DNA from: Actinacidiphila fildesensis
Lineage (GTDB): Bacteria > Actinomycetota > Actinomycetes > Streptomycetales > Streptomycetaceae
NCBI RefSeq assembly: GCF_042652185.1
Contig: NZ_JBHSIX010000031.1
Reading direction: 5' to 3' (one strand)
Length of the DNA stretch: 64,000 bases
How positions within the stretch are numbered: the first letter of the stretch is position 1; each line of letters starts with the position of its first letter. A model generated the notes under the pieces. That model saw only the letters and a program-made list of their open reading frames with translations, made no database searches and was not told where the DNA came from. The translations under genes and the position numbers were made by a program. This document shows, one piece after another, positions 34,559 to 43,696 of the stretch.

Positions 34559-36515
34559 AGCGGGCCTTGGTGGCCGGTGTGCGTCGTGGGGTGTAGCAGT
34601 CGTAGAGCGGGGAGCTCTTGTCCGATGTGTGGCCGTAGGCGCTGGGGCGTACCCGGGTGCAGTGGTCCTTGATCCAGGCGGTCGCCGGAGTGGCGGGCCG
34701 CTGCGCGGTCAGCAGGGCGTACCGCACCTGGTGCGCGGCCACCAGGCTTTCAAGTTGCGGGGCCGTCGGGTAGGGGGTCAGGCCGGTGAAGCCGCCCATC
34801 ACCAGCATCGGCTGGGTGGAGGCCCGCAGCAGCGGCTCCGCGGTGTAAGCGGCCTGGGTGGCGAGCAGGTACTTCTCGCCGGAGAGCCGGGCGGTCAGGT
34901 ACTTCAGCAGCTTCGCGTCCCGGACCGACGGGTCGTTCAACGTGATCGGGGCGCTCCGGTGCGCCGGGTGGCGGACCTGCTCCTGGTAGGCGTTGCCGAC
35001 CGGTCCGGCCAGCGGGGACATCGCGGAGCCGGCGTACCGGGAGTCCAGGGTCGAGGCGGTCCATACCGCCGGGGCGAGCAGCGTGGCCGCCACCCCCGCC
35101 GTGAAGGCCCAACGCGCCACCTGCGGCATTTCGCGCGCCCGGCGGATCCACAGGCCCGCCGCCGCGCCGAGCCCCAGCACCAGCACCAGGGGCAGCAGCC
35201 ACGGCGCGAAGGAATGGTGCGGGACCTGGAGCACGACGGCCCACACGACGGTCAGCGCGATCGCCGCGGGCAGCGCCACGCGGCGCGGACCGTCCGCCTG
35301 CCACTGCGACCGGAAGAGGGCGAGGCCGGCGCCCGACAGCGCGGCCAGCGCCGGTGCGAGGACGGCGGTGTAATAGCCGTGGTTGCCGTTGGAGGAGCTG
35401 AACACCACCGTGTGCAGCAGCAGCCAGCCGCCCCACAGCACGAAACCGGCGCGCAGGGGGTCGGTGCGGGGCTGCCCCTTGCGCCACAGCACACCGAGGA
35501 CGAAGGCGAGGAGCGACAGCGGGAGGAACCAGGATATCTGCGGGCCTATCGTGCTGTTGAGCAGCATCGTCAGGCCGGTGTTCCCGCTGGCGCGGCTGGC
35601 GGTCGTACCGGCCACGGAGCCCAGCGCGTCCGGGGCGCCGCCGAAGCGGCTGAGGCCGTTGTAGCCGAAGACCAGGGTGAACGGGTTGTTGTTGCGCGTC
35701 CCGTCGAGGTAGGGGCGCTGGCCGCCGGGGGTCAGATAGACCAGCAGCACCCAGGCGCAGGACACGACGAACGCCGTGCCGCCGGCTAGCAGCACCCGGC
35801 CCGCCCGGCGCAGCGGAGCACCCGGCGCGGCCAGCAGGTACACCGCGCCGAAGACCGGCAGCACCAGCCAGGCCTGCAGCATCTTCGCCTGGAAGGCCAG
35901 CCCCACCAGAGCGCCGCAGGTCAGCAGCGGCACGAGTCTCCCGGTCAGGACGGCCTTCTGCAGCGCTCCGGCCGCCAGCACCAGCAGCAAGGTGAGCAGG
36001 GTGTCCGGAATGCTGTGCCGGCCCAGCGCCACACTGATCGGGCTGAGCGCGAGGATCAGGGCGGCGAGCAGCGCGGCGACCGGTCCGGCCCAGGCGCGCA
36101 CGATGCGGTGCAGCACCAGGACGCTGAGCACGCCCTCCACAGCCTGCGGGAACGCCACCGCCCAGACGTGCGGTCCGAACACCCGGACCGACAGTGCCTG
36201 CGGCCACAGCGCGCCGGGGATCTTGTCCACGGTGATCGACCCGCCCGCGTCGAGCCCACCGAAGACGAACGAGCGCCAGCTCGCGGACATCGACCGGACG
36301 GCCGCGCTGTAGTAGGGGTGGATCGCCGCTTCGCCCATGCCCCAGAAATAGAGCACCGTGGCCAGGACGAGGACCAGCAGCAGGGCCGGCAGCTCCCAGT
36401 GGAGGGTCTCCTGCGAGGGCTGCCCGACGACGGGTACGGCGGGCTCGGCGAGTCCCTGGCGGCTGGAGCGGCGCCGATGCGAGGATGCGTGCCGGGTGGT
36501 GGGACTCGTGGTCAT
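34557..36515 (-). CDS. GT39-type membrane glycosyltransferase
   Basis: 652 aa from ATG at 36515. A basic cytosolic N-terminus is followed by about eleven hydrophobic helices. The first loop carries the ArnT/PMT-like sequence MGEAAIHPYYSAAVRSMSAS, and later GGSITVDKIPGALWPQALSV, typical of actinobacterial family-39 glycosyltransferases that use polyprenyl-phosphate sugars. The C-terminal extracellular domain ends YGHTSDKSSPLYDCYTPR. Acceptor unknown: protein or wall glycan. Its own terminator follows. Intact and single-copy within a debris-rich region. Confidence 0.85.
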   Translation of the reverse strand: MTTSPTTRHASSHRRRSSRQGLAEPAVPVVGQPSQETLHWELPALLLVLVLATVLYFWGMGEAAIHPYYSAAVRSMSASWRSFVFGGLDAGGSITVDKIPGALWPQALSVRVFGPHVWAVAFPQAVEGVLSVLVLHRIVRAWAGPVAALLAALILALSPISVALGRHSIPDTLLTLLLVLAAGALQKAVLTGRLVPLLTCGALVGLAFQAKMLQAWLVLPVFGAVYLLAAPGAPLRRAGRVLLAGGTAFVVSCAWVLLVYLTPGGQRPYLDGTRNNNPFTLVFGYNGLSRFGGAPDALGSVAGTTASRASGNTGLTMLLNSTIGPQISWFLPLSLLAFVLGVLWRKGQPRTDPLRAGFVLWGGWLLLHTVVFSSSNGNHGYYTAVLAPALAALSGAGLALFRSQWQADGPRRVALPAAIALTVVWAVVLQVPHHSFAPWLLPLVLVLGLGAAAGLWIRRAREMPQVARWAFTAGVAATLLAPAVWTASTLDSRYAGSAMSPLAGPVGNAYQEQVRHPAHRSAPITLNDPSVRDAKLLKYLTARLSGEKYLLATQAAYTAEPLLRASTQPMLVMGGFTGLTPYPTAPQLESLVAAHQVRYALLTAQRPATPATAWIKDHCTRVRPSAYGHTSDKSSPLYDCYTPRRTPATKAR

Positions 36516-36811
36516 GAAGCCGGACTCTCGTGTGGTGGCGGACCTGGCGCGGGGCCGGGTTTCGGCGACTGGGGCCGGTGGTCGGCCGTGACAAGTGCGG
36601 ACCCAGCGTAGGCCCTGCCTGCCGGCCGCCGACGCCCGACCAGGCCTTGCGTAAACGCTCGTATGAGAAGCTGTTGCGCTATCGATCTTGAGGAACGTCG
36701 GTTCGAGTGATGAGCCTCGGTCGGGTGGTGTTGGGTTGTGGTCCGCATGAAGGCAGGGCCTCCGGTGCAGCTCGTGGTTGTCGAGACCGTTGAGCGCGCC
36801 GGGAGGCCCTG

Positions 36812-37719
36812 TTGTCCCAGTTCTATGCCCTGGCCGCGGCTGGCTCCAACTTCGTTGCGCGTGGGTGTGATTGTCTCGCGCACCGGTTCGGGAATGCGGC
36901 GGATCATCCGCACAGGCGGTCGAGGTATCCCTCGGATATGACAGACGCGGAGTGGGTGCAGGTTCGTGATCTGCTGCCGGTGCCGGGGTGGTTGGAGGGC
37001 CGGGGCGGGCGCCCGGAGGCCTACTGTCACCGGCAGATGGTGGACGCGGTGCGCTACCTGGTCGCCGGCGGCATCACGTGGCGGGCGATGCCTGCCGACT
37101 TTCCTGCCTGGGACCGCGTCTATGCCTTTTGGCGGCGCTGGCGTGACCAAGGCTGGATCGCGGAGTTCCACGACCGGCTGCGCGACCGGGTCCGCGAGGC
37201 CGCCGGCCGGGATACGGAACCGACTGCGGGCATCATCGACGCCCAGTCGGTGAAAGGAGCCGCTTCGGTGCCGGCCGCGAGCCGGGGCTTCGACGGCGGC
37301 AAGAAGGTCAACGGCCGCAAGCGCCACATCGTGGTGGACACCCTCGGGCTGCTGCTGGCAGTGAGTGTCACCGCGGCATCGGTCACCGACCGGGACGCCG
37401 CACGCACGGTGCTGACCCGCCTGCACCAAAGGCACTGGCCCTGGCCCGGGTATGGGCGGACGGCGGCTATACCGGGCCACTGGTCGACTTCACCCGCAGC
37501 ACCCTGCGGATCGCGTTGACGGTGGTCAAACGCAGCGACGACTTGTCAGGGTTCGTCGTGCTGCCCAAGAGGTGGCTGGTGGAGCGCACGTTCGCGTGGC
37601 TGATGCGCTCACGCCGACTGGCCCGCGACTACGAAACCCGCACCGACAGCTCGCAAGCGATGATCTGGTGGTCGATGAGCATGGTCATGAGCCGCCGCCT
37701 CGCCCGCCCACGACGCTGA
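36812..37719 (+). pseudogene. IS5-family transposase with one frameshift
   Basis: Reads RYPSDMTDAEWVQVRDLLPV, PGWLEGRGGRPEAYCHRQMV, TAGIIDAQSVKGAASVPA (first Asp) and GKKVNGRKRHIVVDTLGLLL. Near 37430 the frame shifts and continues ALARVWADGGYTGPLVDFTR (second Asp), then RWLVERTFAWLMRSRRLARD (Glu). A single indel separates the halves, so transposition now would need frameshifting or help from another copy. Confidence 0.75.
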
Positions 37720-38167
37720 ACATTCCCGGGCTCGCTTCGGCCAACCAGCCCCGCACCGCCAGGCGCTTCGTCTTCGACCGCACCCCCTCGACCTTCGCGG
37801 GAACCGGCTCCAGGCCAAGTGCTACCGCCAGCTGCCGGCAGTCCATCGCCCCGCCGCCGGACCTGCCCCGCTCCTGCAGGATTTCCATGATCCGCCGGTA
37901 GCCCGGGGCCAGAGCATCAGCCTCAAGCCCGTCCCGCCGCACCGGCACCACCGAACCGGGCCCCGCCGCCGCGACCTGCACCGGCCGCTCGCCGGCCCCA
38001 GCGAGTGACGAATCCTCCGCGCTTCCGCGAGGTTCCGCGAGGATCTGGCCGACTGTCTCCCGAGCGATCACGAACCGCTCCCACACAGCCTCTGCCTCAC
38101 CCAACTCAGCCTGCAAGACCTCCACCCGCTGCCGGGCGGCACGCTCACGCTCTTCCAACAAACCCAT
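37685..38167 (-). CDS. passenger/associated protein of the IS5 element
   Basis: 160 aa from ATG at 38167. The N-terminal coiled coil MGLLEERERAARQRVEVLQA, ELGEAEAVWERFVIARETVG is followed by a linker and a winged-helix-like C-terminus (LEADALAPGYRRIMEILQER, MDCRQLAVALGLEPVPAKVE, GVRSKTKRLAVRGWLAEASP). I recall this family beside IS5-type transposases in Streptomyces. It overlaps the transposase 3' end by 35 bp in convergent orientation and lies inside the inverted repeats. Probably a DNA-binding accessory. Confidence 0.65.
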   Translation of the reverse strand: MGLLEERERAARQRVEVLQAELGEAEAVWERFVIARETVGQILAEPRGSAEDSSLAGAGERPVQVAAAGPGSVVPVRRDGLEADALAPGYRRIMEILQERGRSGGGAMDCRQLAVALGLEPVPAKVEGVRSKTKRLAVRGWLAEASPGMFSVVGGRGGGS

Positions 38168-38293
38168 CACCGACGGCACCCCAGCACCTCCACCGAAGAG
38201 ACGACACGACACCTCATCCCTGCCGCCAAGATGGCAATGTCATGCCTGACCAGCGGAAACACAGCGATCACTCGCGGAAAGACAACAGCTTCT

Positions 38294-38760
38294 TACGTCC
38301 CGGCACCACCCCGATGATCAGGCGCAAACCCCCTGATCAGGTGGAACCCATACACCACCACCCCGGACGTGACCTCCACCGGAGGGCTTCGCCATCCGCA
38401 GTGGGCGGAATCCTAACGGACGACGAGCGGGATCTCCGACGGCTGGGGCACAGGCTTTTCGGCCACTTGTCGGACCTCCACAAGTCCTTCGACGCCGGGC
38501 GGCACGCGCCTCGGCGTAAGTCCCGCGGAGTTGCCGTCTGCGATGCGGGTGCCGACCGTGCCGTTCTCCGGCATGCGGTCTGGCGTCACGTCCACACCGA
38601 AAGGACTCGCCGCCGCAGTCATGGACTGGCTCTTCATGGGTGTCCGGCATCTGCGAGCAGCCGCCGCTTCGCGCCGGACCCGCTTGGAACGGCCACGCTC
38701 GTGGCAGCGGACGCCGCCTCAACCGACAGGCCGGATCGCCGGTTCTCCAGGAAGCTGCGC
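38294..38760. other. no gene assigned
   Basis: 467 bp with open frames on both strands but no recognisable motif. A minus-strand stretch at 38413-38637 (GVDVTPDRMPENGTVGTRIA) has some coding bias and may be a remnant. Confidence 0.3.
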
Positions 38761-39243
38761 CTACACGCCCCACGCCTCTCGAAGCGCCCTGCCGCCGGCC
38801 GTCCGCAGGATCTCGGTGACCAGGTCTTCATCTGAGCGGCCGCACTGGGTCGCCAGGCGCCGCAGTCGCCGACGGAGCAGGGCCGCGACCTCCTCGTCGT
38901 CACAGGCGGCAGCGCAACCCTGGAGGAAGAGTTTCGCGAGTTCACCATCGTGGCGCCGCATGAGCCGGAGGCGGTTCGAGGGAGCGCCCGCATCCGCTCG
39001 GAGCGAGCCGCCCTCGCCGACGTCCAGCAGGTCGAAGCCGTGCTCGAGCACCGCCAGGAACAGTGCGCCCTTGGACCCGAACAATCGGAACAGGTACGGC
39101 TGGGAGAATCCGCATCGTGCAGCGATCGCCTCCGTGGTGGTGCCTTTCAGACCGCACCGGGCGAACTCGCCGACAGCGCGCTCAAGCACCTGTCGTCTGC
39201 GCTCGGCAGAAGCGGTCCGCGGACCACGAGCCGGGCTGTCCAT
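38761..39243 (-). CDS. TetR-family regulator
   Basis: About 160 aa from ATG at 39243 (an alternative ATG at 39258). HTH: RRQVLERAVGEFARCGLKGT, TTEAIAARCGFSQPYLFRLF. The C-terminal domain is short (LFLQGCAAACDDEEVAALLR), ending ALREAWGV, and seems to lack about 25 residues compared with relatives of this YLFRLF-type subgroup. Target unknown; the adjacent upstream DNA holds a gnd remnant. Confidence 0.7.
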   Translation of the reverse strand: MDSPARGPRTASAERRRQVLERAVGEFARCGLKGTTTEAIAARCGFSQPYLFRLFGSKGALFLAVLEHGFDLLDVGEGGSLRADAGAPSNRLRLMRRHDGELAKLFLQGCAAACDDEEVAALLRRRLRRLATQCGRSDEDLVTEILRTAGGRALREAWGV

Positions 39244-39345
39244 AGTCCCATCTCCCAATCAACTGGCTGCGCTTGCAGCACCATTCACATGACGTTTGCC
39301 GTATATATGGGTCTGCCGCGTCCACACTGCCGGACCAGGTCCCGT

Positions 39346-39790
39346 TCACGCCGCGGTTTCAGGGCGGTCGGGCTGGGACCAGTGGGTAGGGAAGGCGCCG
39401 GGCCGTTCGGTGCGCTGGTAGGTGTGGGCACCGAAGTAGTCGCGGGCCCTGGAGGAGGGCGGCGGGCAGCCGGTCGGCGCGCAGGGTGTCGTAGGAGGAC
39501 AGAGCCGCGGAGAAGGCGAGGACGGGGATGCTGCGGCGGGCGGCGGAGGCGACGACCTCCATGGCACCTGGGCGTCGGCGGTCTCCGCGGTGAAGCCTTC
39601 CTCGGTCAGCAAACTGACCAGGTTCGGCTCGGCGGCGTGGGCGACGCGGATGCGGTCGAGGAACGAGGCCCGGATGATGCACCCGCCGCGCCAGATTCGG
39701 GCGACCGTACCGAGATCGATCTTCCAGCCGTACTCGGCGGCCAGAATAGCTCCCTCGCGCGAGCCGCACCGCGTGTGGGAGTGCTGTCGG
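39346..39790 (-). pseudogene. gnd: 6-phosphogluconate dehydrogenase C-terminal remnant
   Basis: Fragments of the Gnd C-terminal domain lie in two frames: GWKIDLGTVARIWRGGCIIR, ASFLDRIRVAHAAEPNLVSL, then (shifted) IPVLAFSAALSSYDTLRADR, LPAALLQG, then (shifted back) RDYFGAHTYQRTERPGAF. The enzyme is the pentose-phosphate NADP dehydrogenase. At least two indels and loss of the NADP domain make this a pseudogene; the working copy must lie elsewhere. Confidence 0.7.
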
Positions 39791-39883
39791 CCCCGACCGA
39801 GGTCATGGCCCAGCTCTGCGTCGCAGTCTGGGGCCGATGACAACCGCCCGTCGACCGCACGACCGATCATCAGGCCCTCGCAG

Positions 39884-40762
39884 TCACGCCACCGCGTTCA
39901 ACAGGTCGGCCAGCACGCCGGGCCTTTCCAGGGCGATGAAGTGGCCCGTTCCTGGCACCTGCGTGAATTCGGCGGCAGGCAGCAGCTCCTTGTTGGCTTC
40001 CCGGTCCGAGCGCCGGGACCAGTCCTTCTCCCCGTAGACGAGGTGAATCGGGGCCCTGACCTCCCGGTAGCGCGAGCGGGCCGCGATCAGGCTGGGCAAG
40101 CTCTGGTACACGGCCCGGGCCACGGTCGGGTAGCCGGGGTGGCTGCCCACCTGAAGGAGTTCGTCCACGTAGTCCGCCCGCAGAGCGGTCCTGTCACCCA
40201 GGCCGCCCTGCAGGACCCTGCGGAGAACGGGCTTGGGCTCCACTCCAGCGATCACCGGGCCCACCCCCGGCGTGAGAACACCGCTGACCACCAGACGGGC
40301 GAGGAGACTGGACCGGGCGATACCGTCGCGGAAGTCGTACGCATTCACGGCCACGACACGCCGTACCCGCTCCGGCAGATCAGCCGCCGTGGTCAGAGCT
40401 AGCACCGCCCCCAAGGACTCCCCGACCATCGTCACATCGCGGAGGTCGAGTTCGGTCAGGAGCCGTTCAACGCCCGCGCGCATCGCCGGCTCGTCGTACG
40501 ACGCACCGGAAACGATCTCGGAGTAGCCCATCCCCGGAAGGTCGAGGGCGTACACCGTGTACCGATCCGAGATCAACGGGATGAGGAAGCGGAAGTGCTC
40601 GGCCTGCGTGCGCACGGTGTGCAGCAGGACCAGGGGGGCACCGGTGCCCGCTTTGAGGTAGCGCAGCGTCCCCTCGCGGTTCGGGGGTCCTCCGCGCGGG
40701 GCGATGGTGTGGCTGGTGGCCCCCGGAATGTGGATCGTGGGACGCGTCTCCTGATCGGGCAT
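39884..40762 (-). CDS. alpha/beta hydrolase under a candidate TetR operator
   Basis: ATG at 40762 with AAGGAG upstream; 292 aa. Motifs: APLVLLHTVRTQAEHFRFLI (oxyanion region), MVGESLGAVLALT (nucleophile Ser), LVYGEKDWSRRSDREANKEL (Asp) and VPGTGHFIALERPGVLADLL (His). Cytosolic, substrate unknown. Two GATCGG-centred palindromes at 40814-40853 lie just upstream and match those before the DHA2 exporter and the TetR at 45611, so these genes may form one regulon. Confidence 0.85.
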   Translation of the reverse strand: MPDQETRPTIHIPGATSHTIAPRGGPPNREGTLRYLKAGTGAPLVLLHTVRTQAEHFRFLIPLISDRYTVYALDLPGMGYSEIVSGASYDEPAMRAGVERLLTELDLRDVTMVGESLGAVLALTTAADLPERVRRVVAVNAYDFRDGIARSSLLARLVVSGVLTPGVGPVIAGVEPKPVLRRVLQGGLGDRTALRADYVDELLQVGSHPGYPTVARAVYQSLPSLIAARSRYREVRAPIHLVYGEKDWSRRSDREANKELLPAAEFTQVPGTGHFIALERPGVLADLLNAVA

Positions 40763-40813
40763 GACGCAGACTCCTTCTCTCCCGGGCATTGGGGGCGCGA
40801 GTACCCCACATGC

Positions 40814-40853
40814 GAAACCGATCGGTTTCCAGTCATCGTAAACCGATCGGTTT
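40814..40853 (-). promoter_or_regulatory. two TetR-type operator palindromes
   Basis: GAAACCGATCGGTTTC (40814-40829) and AAACCGATCGGTTT (40840-40853), centres 25 bp apart, 52-92 bp upstream of the hydrolase start. Confidence 0.65.
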
Positions 40854-40859
40854 CCACGC

Positions 40860-41131
40860 GCAAGCGCGGGATCCGCGAAGACGGCCTTGGGGGCCGGCTT
40901 GTTGGCGTGCGTCTCCGCCGGCCCGTCGGTCTCCTTGATGCCGAACCGCGCATGGAAGCGCGCGAGTGGGCCCGAGGCCCACCAAGCCGCCCCGCCCAGG
41001 AGTTTCATGACGGCCGTCCCCAGCAGGATGCGCACCACCAGCACGTCCGTCAGGGCCGCGAACACCATGCCGGCACCGAAGAGCTCCATGGTCAGCACGG
41101 CGCTCATCTCGATCGCCGCGAGCCGTCCTCA
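40860..41131 (-). pseudogene. C-terminal fragment of an MMPL-type transporter
   Basis: In frame with the downstream hydrolase but separate in origin: LTMELFGAGMVFAALTDVLV, VRILLGTAVMKLLGGAAWWA, SGPLARFHARFGIKE. This is the last membrane helix and tail of an MMPL/RND lipid exporter. The rest is missing. Confidence 0.6.
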
Positions 41132-41240
41132 TAGACCGCCGACTCGCCGCCGAAGTACGCGTGGGCGCCCGGCGGCGCCGGGACCGGAACAGTAGGTGCC
41201 CCGGGTGCGGGCAATCTCCCGGCAGGCGGTGGGTCGCCGG

Positions 41241-41860
41241 TCAGCGGTTGTCAGGTAGGGAATTGCCGCCGCCGGTGGCATCGAGGAATGTGCCGGCGGT
41301 CGCGACAGCGAGACCGTCGAGACGCCGTGCGTGTACGACAGACCAGGCGCTGGCTCCGTCGAACACAAGGGTCAGCCGCCTGGCCAGCTGGGCGGGGTCG
41401 GCTGCGCCGCCGCGTTCGGCTTCCCGCCGAAAGAACGCGGTCAGCCTGTCCTTCTGTCGACGGGCGACCAGACTCGCCGGATGCTCGGGCGACTTGACTT
41501 GGACCGCCGCAGCGACGAACGGACAGCCACGGAAATCGTCTCATCGTTCGAGGGCTTCCAACCGTTCGAAGACATGCAGAATCCGTGCTCGCGGCGGACG
41601 GTCGTCATCATCGGCTGGCAGCAGAAAGGCCGCATAGTCGAACGCCGCGCGTTCCCGCAGGCCGGCTGCCACCAGTTGATCCTTGCTGCCGAACAGTTGG
41701 TACATCGAACCCTTCGACACCCCGGCGGCGCGGCACAGCGTGTCGACGCCGATGTGGACGCCCCGTTCGTGGAACAGCTGCGCGGCCACGTCGAGCAACC
41801 GGTAGCGGTCGAGACAGCACCGGCAGTCAGCGCGGGCGTCGGCCTTGTCGGGTCGCTCAC
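41241..41860 (-). pseudogene. TetR regulator broken by a frameshift and a TGA
   Basis: HTH part RYRLLDVAAQLFHERGVHIG, VDTLCRAAGVSKGSMYQLFG, SKDQLVAAGLRERAAFDYAA; then an in-frame TGA at 41541-41543, then GCPFVAAAVQVKSPEHPASL, TAFFRREAERGGAADPAQLA, RRLTLVFDGASAWSVV to 41241. The first codons (MSDPTRPTPALTAGAVS) lie in another frame. It is a close paralogue of the intact TetR at 45611-46180 and has the same type of operator upstream, so it looks like the decayed original or copy of that regulator. Confidence 0.7.
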
Positions 41861-41891
41861 AGGTCGGAGACTACCCGTTTACTTGCATTGT

Positions 41892-41933
41892 GGAAACCGA
41901 TCTGTTTTCCTGAGTGGAAACAGATCAGTTTCC
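41892..41933. promoter_or_regulatory. two diverged copies of the TetR-type operator
   Basis: GGAAACCGATCTGTTTTCC (41892-41910) and GGAAACAGATCAGTTTCC (41916-41933), between the broken TetR gene and the DHA2 exporter start at 41973. Confidence 0.6.
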
Positions 41934-41972
41934 GACGGGTGTTCGGCCTATGACCAGCGATAAAGGGGAAAA

Positions 41973-43472
41973 ATGACTACCACCTTCGATCGTGGGGCGC
42001 CTGCCTCCGGGAAAACAGACTCGGGCCGTCGCGGCTCACATGCCATGCGCTGGTGGGTGCTTGTCGTGCTGGGCGTGGCACAGCTCATGGTCACGCTCGA
42101 TGCGACCGTCGTGAACATCGCGCTGCCCGCAGCGCAACATGACCTCGGTTTCAGCGACGGCAGTCGGCAGTGGGTCATTACGGGTTACGCCCTGGCATTC
42201 GGCAGCCTGCTGCTGCTCGGTGGCCGACTCGGTGACCTGTTCGGCCGGCGTACCACCTTCGTGACCGGCCTCGTCGGTTTCGCGGGCGCATCCGTCGTCG
42301 GCGGCGCGGCCACCAGCTTCGAAATCCTCGTCGCGGCACGTGTAGCCCAAGGTCTCTTCGCCGCGCTGCTTGCGCCCGCGGCCCTCTCACTGCTCAGCGT
42401 GACCTTCACCCAGCCGTCCGAAAGGGCGAAGGCCTTTGGCATCTTCAGTGCGCTGGCCGGTGCGGGCGGCGCGATCGGGCTGCTGCTCGGCGGCATGCTC
42501 ACCGAATGGGCGTCGTGGCGCTGGGTGATGTACGTGAACGTCGCCTTCGCGGCCGTCGCGCTGGTCGGTGCGCTGTTGCTGCTGGCCAAGCCCGCGATCA
42601 CCGAGCGGCCCAAACTCGATATCCCGGGCACCATCACGGTGAGCGCCGCGCTGTTCGCCATCGTCTACGGGTTCGCGCACGTCGAATCCACCAGCTGGAC
42701 CAACCCGGTCACCATCGCCTCCATGATCGCCGGCGTGGTGCTGCTCGCGGTATTCGTCTGGCTGGAGTCCTGGGTCGCGCATCCGCTGCTGCCGCTGCGA
42801 CTCGTGCGGGACCGTACCCGCGGCGGTTCGTTCCTGGCGGTGTTCGTCATCGGCATGGGGATGTTTTCGATCTTCCTGTTCCTGACCTATTACTTGGAGG
42901 CCAGCCTCGGCTACTCGCCGATCAAGACCGGTCTGGCGTTCCTGCCGATGGTCGCGGGCATCGTTGCCGCGTCGACCACGGCGCCTGCGCTGCTGCTGCC
43001 CAGGGTCGGCCCGAAGATCGTGATCAGCGCCAGCTTCCTGGTCGCCGCAGCCGGTATGGCCTACCTGACCCAGCTCAAGCTGGACAGCACCTACGCCGCC
43101 CACATCATGCCCGGCCTTATCTTGTTGGGTCTCGGCCTCGGCGGGGTGATGACCACCGCGTTCCAGGGCGCGACCGCAGGCATCCACCACGAGGACTCGG
43201 GCGTCGCCTCGGCGCTGATCAACACCGGCCAGCAGGTGGGCGGTTCGATCAGCACGGCGCTACTGACCACCGTTGCCTCATCGGCCGCGACCCACTACCT
43301 GTCCTCGCACAAGGCCGGCGCGCTGACCGCGGCGCAGGCCGGGGTCGAGAGCTACACGGCCACCCTGGCCTGGGGCGCCGGGTTCTTCGTGGTCGGTGCG
43401 GTGCTCGCGGCGTTCCTGATCCCGAATAAGGCCCTGGCGCCGTCGGAGGGCGAGCCCGTGATCGCCCACTGA
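41973..43472 (+). CDS. DHA2-family MFS drug exporter
   Basis: 499 aa, about 14 predicted helices. Motifs: LDATVVNIALPAAQHDLGFS, the motif A loop GGRLGDLFGRRTTFV, RVAQGLFAALLAPAALSLLS (motif C-like region), and a long final pair of helices. Such proton-driven pumps export drugs or secondary metabolites. Its promoter region carries two operators shared with the neighbouring hydrolase and TetR, so expression is probably ligand-induced. Confidence 0.9.
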   Translation: MTTTFDRGAPASGKTDSGRRGSHAMRWWVLVVLGVAQLMVTLDATVVNIALPAAQHDLGFSDGSRQWVITGYALAFGSLLLLGGRLGDLFGRRTTFVTGLVGFAGASVVGGAATSFEILVAARVAQGLFAALLAPAALSLLSVTFTQPSERAKAFGIFSALAGAGGAIGLLLGGMLTEWASWRWVMYVNVAFAAVALVGALLLLAKPAITERPKLDIPGTITVSAALFAIVYGFAHVESTSWTNPVTIASMIAGVVLLAVFVWLESWVAHPLLPLRLVRDRTRGGSFLAVFVIGMGMFSIFLFLTYYLEASLGYSPIKTGLAFLPMVAGIVAASTTAPALLLPRVGPKIVISASFLVAAAGMAYLTQLKLDSTYAAHIMPGLILLGLGLGGVMTTAFQGATAGIHHEDSGVASALINTGQQVGGSISTALLTTVASSAATHYLSSHKAGALTAAQAGVESYTATLAWGAGFFVVGAVLAAFLIPNKALAPSEGEPVIAH

Positions 43473-43488
43473 CAGTGAGGATGTTCAT

Positions 43489-43573
43489 GAGCGTCTCCCG
43501 GCGGGGTCTGACCCACCCACTGACTGACCTCGGGTCCTCAACGGGATCTGTCGACTCTGTCCGGGAGACGCTC
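43489..43573 (+). ncRNA. candidate IS110 bridge RNA (5' stem-loop)
   Basis: A perfect 13-bp stem, GAGCGTCTCCCGG (43489-43501) with CCGGGAGACGCTC (43561-43573), encloses a 59-nt loop region in the non-coding left end upstream of the transposase. IS110 elements are known to make a bridge RNA from such a region that pairs with target and donor DNA. The RNA assignment and its 3' extent are inferred. Confidence 0.5.
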
Positions 43574-43696
43574 GTGTGCAGCCACCGGACCGGCCTGCGT
43601 GACTTCATAAGAGCCTGGCCAGAGGCCCCATCACTGTCTTCTCCGCCCGCTCGGCCGGTGGCTGCCGCCCTGACCGCTCGAGTGGAGAGGACGGCG

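Larger units (their letters stand above)
36666..38293 (+). mobile_element. second IS5-family element with passenger gene
   Basis: An 11-bp inverted repeat AGAAGCTGTTG (36666-36676 and 38283-38293) encloses a frameshifted transposase and a convergent second gene. At 1.63 kb it is again longer than a one-gene IS5. No clear target duplication, so the ends are provisional. Confidence 0.45.

Noticed and set aside
41541..41543. TGA in the TetR gene as a selenocysteine codon
   Set aside because: No SECIS-like context or selenoprotein family, and the gene has a second frameshift; simple decay is likelier.
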